Source: Candidatus Woesearchaeota archaeon (GTDB lineage: Archaea > Nanobdellota > Nanobdellia > Woesearchaeales > 21-14-0-10-32-9). From it: 7,300 bases of DNA. Location of the stretch: positions 1-7,300 of the forward strand of contig PWWA01000082.1 in NCBI GenBank assembly GCA_003562145.1, written 5' to 3'. Numbering within the stretch: the first letter of the stretch is position 1; each line of letters starts with the position of its first letter. Position numbers and translations under genes: made by a program. This document shows, piece by piece, positions 6,649 through 7,300 of this stretch. Below the pieces are notes generated by a model, which was given only the letters and a program-made list of their open reading frames with translations, was not told the DNA's origin and made no database searches.

Positions 6649-6804
6649 CCAAAAGAGTGTTATCTGCGCTTTCAGCTTGACAACACAAAGCTATTCAGGG
6701 GCTTGAGCACAGCAAAACCCCTCAATTTTTTTGCGAAAAGCTTGACCAAAACAAACTTTTCTAAAGCTTGATCAGGGGCTTGACTGAAAGGAAACCCCTA
6801 GGGG
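6639..6804. repeat. Cluster of degenerate repeats with GCTTGA core
   Basis: GCTTGA occurs six times in about 140 bases: 6643, 6675, 6701, 6740, 6766 and 6778. Two classes are visible. AAGCTTGACCAAAA is exact at 6641-6654 and 6738-6751. A 26-base element starting AGGGGCTTGA and ending AAACCCCT is present at 6697-6722 and 6774-6799. The second class has self-complementary ends (AGGGG/CCCCT), and the second copy is followed directly by another AGGGG, making CCCCTAGGGG. Spacing is irregular and there are no uniform spacers, so this is not a CRISPR. I see no coding frame here. Confidence 0.6.
6697..6731 (+). terminator. Possible hairpin plus T-run
   Basis: AGGGG (6697-6701) can pair with CCCCT (6718-6722), with an inner GCT/AGC pairing, followed by seven T at 6725-6731. 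It looks like a rightward terminator, but no confirmed plus-strand gene ends here. Its sense depends on whether the region is transcribed from the symmetric TATA at 6610-6617. Confidence 0.25.
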
Positions 6805-6824
6805 ATTAAACGGCGTACTGTTTA

Positions 6825-6898
6825 TGGGATTGCGGGGATTTGAACCCCGATCTGAGCACCCCGAATGCCCAATGATAGCCAAATTACACCACAACCCC
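6825..6898 (-). tRNA. tRNA-Pro (anticodon CGG)
   Basis: A full cloverleaf of 74 bases can be drawn on the minus strand. The acceptor stem is GGGGTTG/CAATCCC with one G-U pair and discriminator A, and the D arm contains the GG pair. The anticodon stem is GGGCA/TGCTC with loop TTCGGGG, giving anticodon CGG at 6861-6863 for codon CCG. The four-base variable loop is AGAT, and the T arm is CGGGG-TTCAAAT-CCCCG. G37 after the anticodon is usual for proline tRNAs. There is no intron, and CCA is not encoded (the sequence continues TAAACA), as is common in archaea. The TATA element at 6924-6931 lies about 29 bases upstream. Confidence 0.95.
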
Positions 6899-6920
6899 TT
6901 ATCGGAGGCTTGGTTTAAGG

Positions 6921-6934
6921 CAATATTTATATTG
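6921..6934. promoter_or_regulatory. Symmetric bidirectional TATA element between tRNA-Pro and the deacylase gene
   Basis: CAATAT-TT-ATATTG has perfectly complementary six-base arms. Leftward it reads TATAAATA, about 29 bases before the tRNA; rightward it reads TTTATATT, about 31 bases before ATG 6959. No other TATA-like sequence lies in the 60-base gap, so one element probably serves both genes, with a near-leaderless mRNA on the right. Confidence 0.6.
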
Positions 6935-6944
6935 TTTCTGTTCA

Positions 6945-6963
6945 ACCATTGGCTTTCAATGGT
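6945..6963. repeat. Seven-base inverted repeat across the deacylase start codon
   Basis: ACCATTG (6945-6951) and CAATGGT (6957-6963) are perfect complements around GCTTT. The right arm includes the ATG at 6959-6961. It coincides with the predicted transcription start and could be an operator; it could form an RNA hairpin only if the transcript starts before about 6945. Confidence 0.45.
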
Positions 6964-7300
6964 CAAGGATGTGCTTGAAAAAATAAAGGGTGTTCTTGAT
7001 GAAGCAAGTATTAGTTACGAACACTTAACACATGGCCGCGTGCATTCCAGCCATGACGCTGCCAAGATAAGGGGCAATAAGGTTGAAGAGGCAGCGAAAG
7101 CCATAATTCTTAAAGCTAGGAAGAAAGAAGGTTTTGAATTCTTGCAATGCGTCCTGCCAGGTCATAAAAAGATTAGTTTGAAAAAGCTTAAAGGAATTCT
7201 AGGGGTTAAGAATATTGGATTGGCTTCCGCGGATGAAGTGCTTGAGGTTACTGGTTGTACTGTTGGCAGTGTTCCTCCGCTAGGCTTTCTTTTCGGCTTA
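6959..7300 (+). CDS. YbaK/ProX-type aminoacyl-tRNA deacylase (3' end outside window)
   Basis: A stand-alone editing-domain protein of the YbaK/aminoacyl-tRNA synthetase-associated family, whose members hydrolyse wrongly charged tRNAs, most often tRNA-Pro carrying Cys or Ala. 114 residues are visible. After an N-terminal helix and YEHLTHGRVHSSHDAA (20-35), the segment VEEAAKAIILKA (42-53) holds K47 at the position expected for the family's catalytic lysine. This is followed by the core FLQCVLPGHKKISLKKL, then LASADEVLEVTGCTVGSVPP (88-107), the usual TG...GSxxP signature. Length to the edge leaves room for the last strands of a 150-170 residue protein. The substrate cannot be fixed from sequence, but the gene is divergent from, and shares a promoter element with, a tRNA-Pro gene. 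There is no ribosome site, consistent with a leaderless start. Confidence 0.88.
   Translation, partial: MVKDVLEKIKGVLDEASISYEHLTHGRVHSSHDAAKIRGNKVEEAAKAIILKARKKEGFEFLQCVLPGHKKISLKKLKGILGVKNIGLASADEVLEVTGCTVGSVPPLGFLFGL

Noticed and set aside
6639..6804. CRISPR array
   Set aside because: Repeat units differ in length and sequence, spacing is irregular, and no cas gene is present.
6737..6898. Integrated element attachment site at the tRNA 3' end
   Set aside because: No partial copy of the tRNA 3' end and no integrase gene are visible in the window.
6772..6966. 64-codon minus-strand open frame over the tRNA
   Set aside because: It runs through the tRNA and its promoter; the tRNA cloverleaf explains the sequence.

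Overview
The window looks archaeal and most resembles the small-genome DPANN-type lineages, though I cannot place it further without a search. The evidence is archaeal TATA-type promoters 25-32 bases upstream of starts, near-leaderless genes beside genes with GGTGAT-type ribosome binding sites, a tRNA gene without an encoded CCA, heavy use of AGG and ATA codons, and an archaeal FlaI/TadA-type secretion ATPase with its TadC/FlaJ-type membrane partner. The sequence is gene-dense with no gene-free stretch above 300 bases.

Layout. Positions 1-3448 (minus strand) carry a two-gene operon: a 771-residue secretion ATPase followed, 20 bases later, by a TadC/FlaJ-like platform protein that runs off the left edge. 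Divergent from the ATPase, positions 3575-4727 (plus strand) hold two soluble coiled-coil proteins, the second with a helical N-terminal module and a Pro/Ser-rich linker. Positions 4739-6583 (minus strand, convergent with the coiled-coil genes) hold three consecutive membrane proteins that share one five-helix architecture and look like paralogs. The middle one is broken by a frameshift at a run of six T. Positions 6584-6824 are non-coding and contain a promoter and degenerate repeats built on a GCTTGA core. Positions 6825-6898 are a tRNA-Pro(CGG) on the minus strand. Divergent from it, at 6959, begins a YbaK/ProX-type aminoacyl-tRNA deacylase that runs off the right edge.

How the parts may work together. 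The ATPase and TadC/FlaJ protein are the motor and platform of a type IV pilus/archaellum-like machine. The coiled-coil proteins could be its cytoplasmic scaffold, in the manner of archaellum FlaC/D/E, and the three five-helix proteins are candidate novel membrane parts. No pilin, prepilin peptidase or FlaH is visible, so the exported product is unknown. At the right edge, a proline tRNA and a gene of the family that edits mischarged tRNA-Pro appear to share one symmetric promoter.
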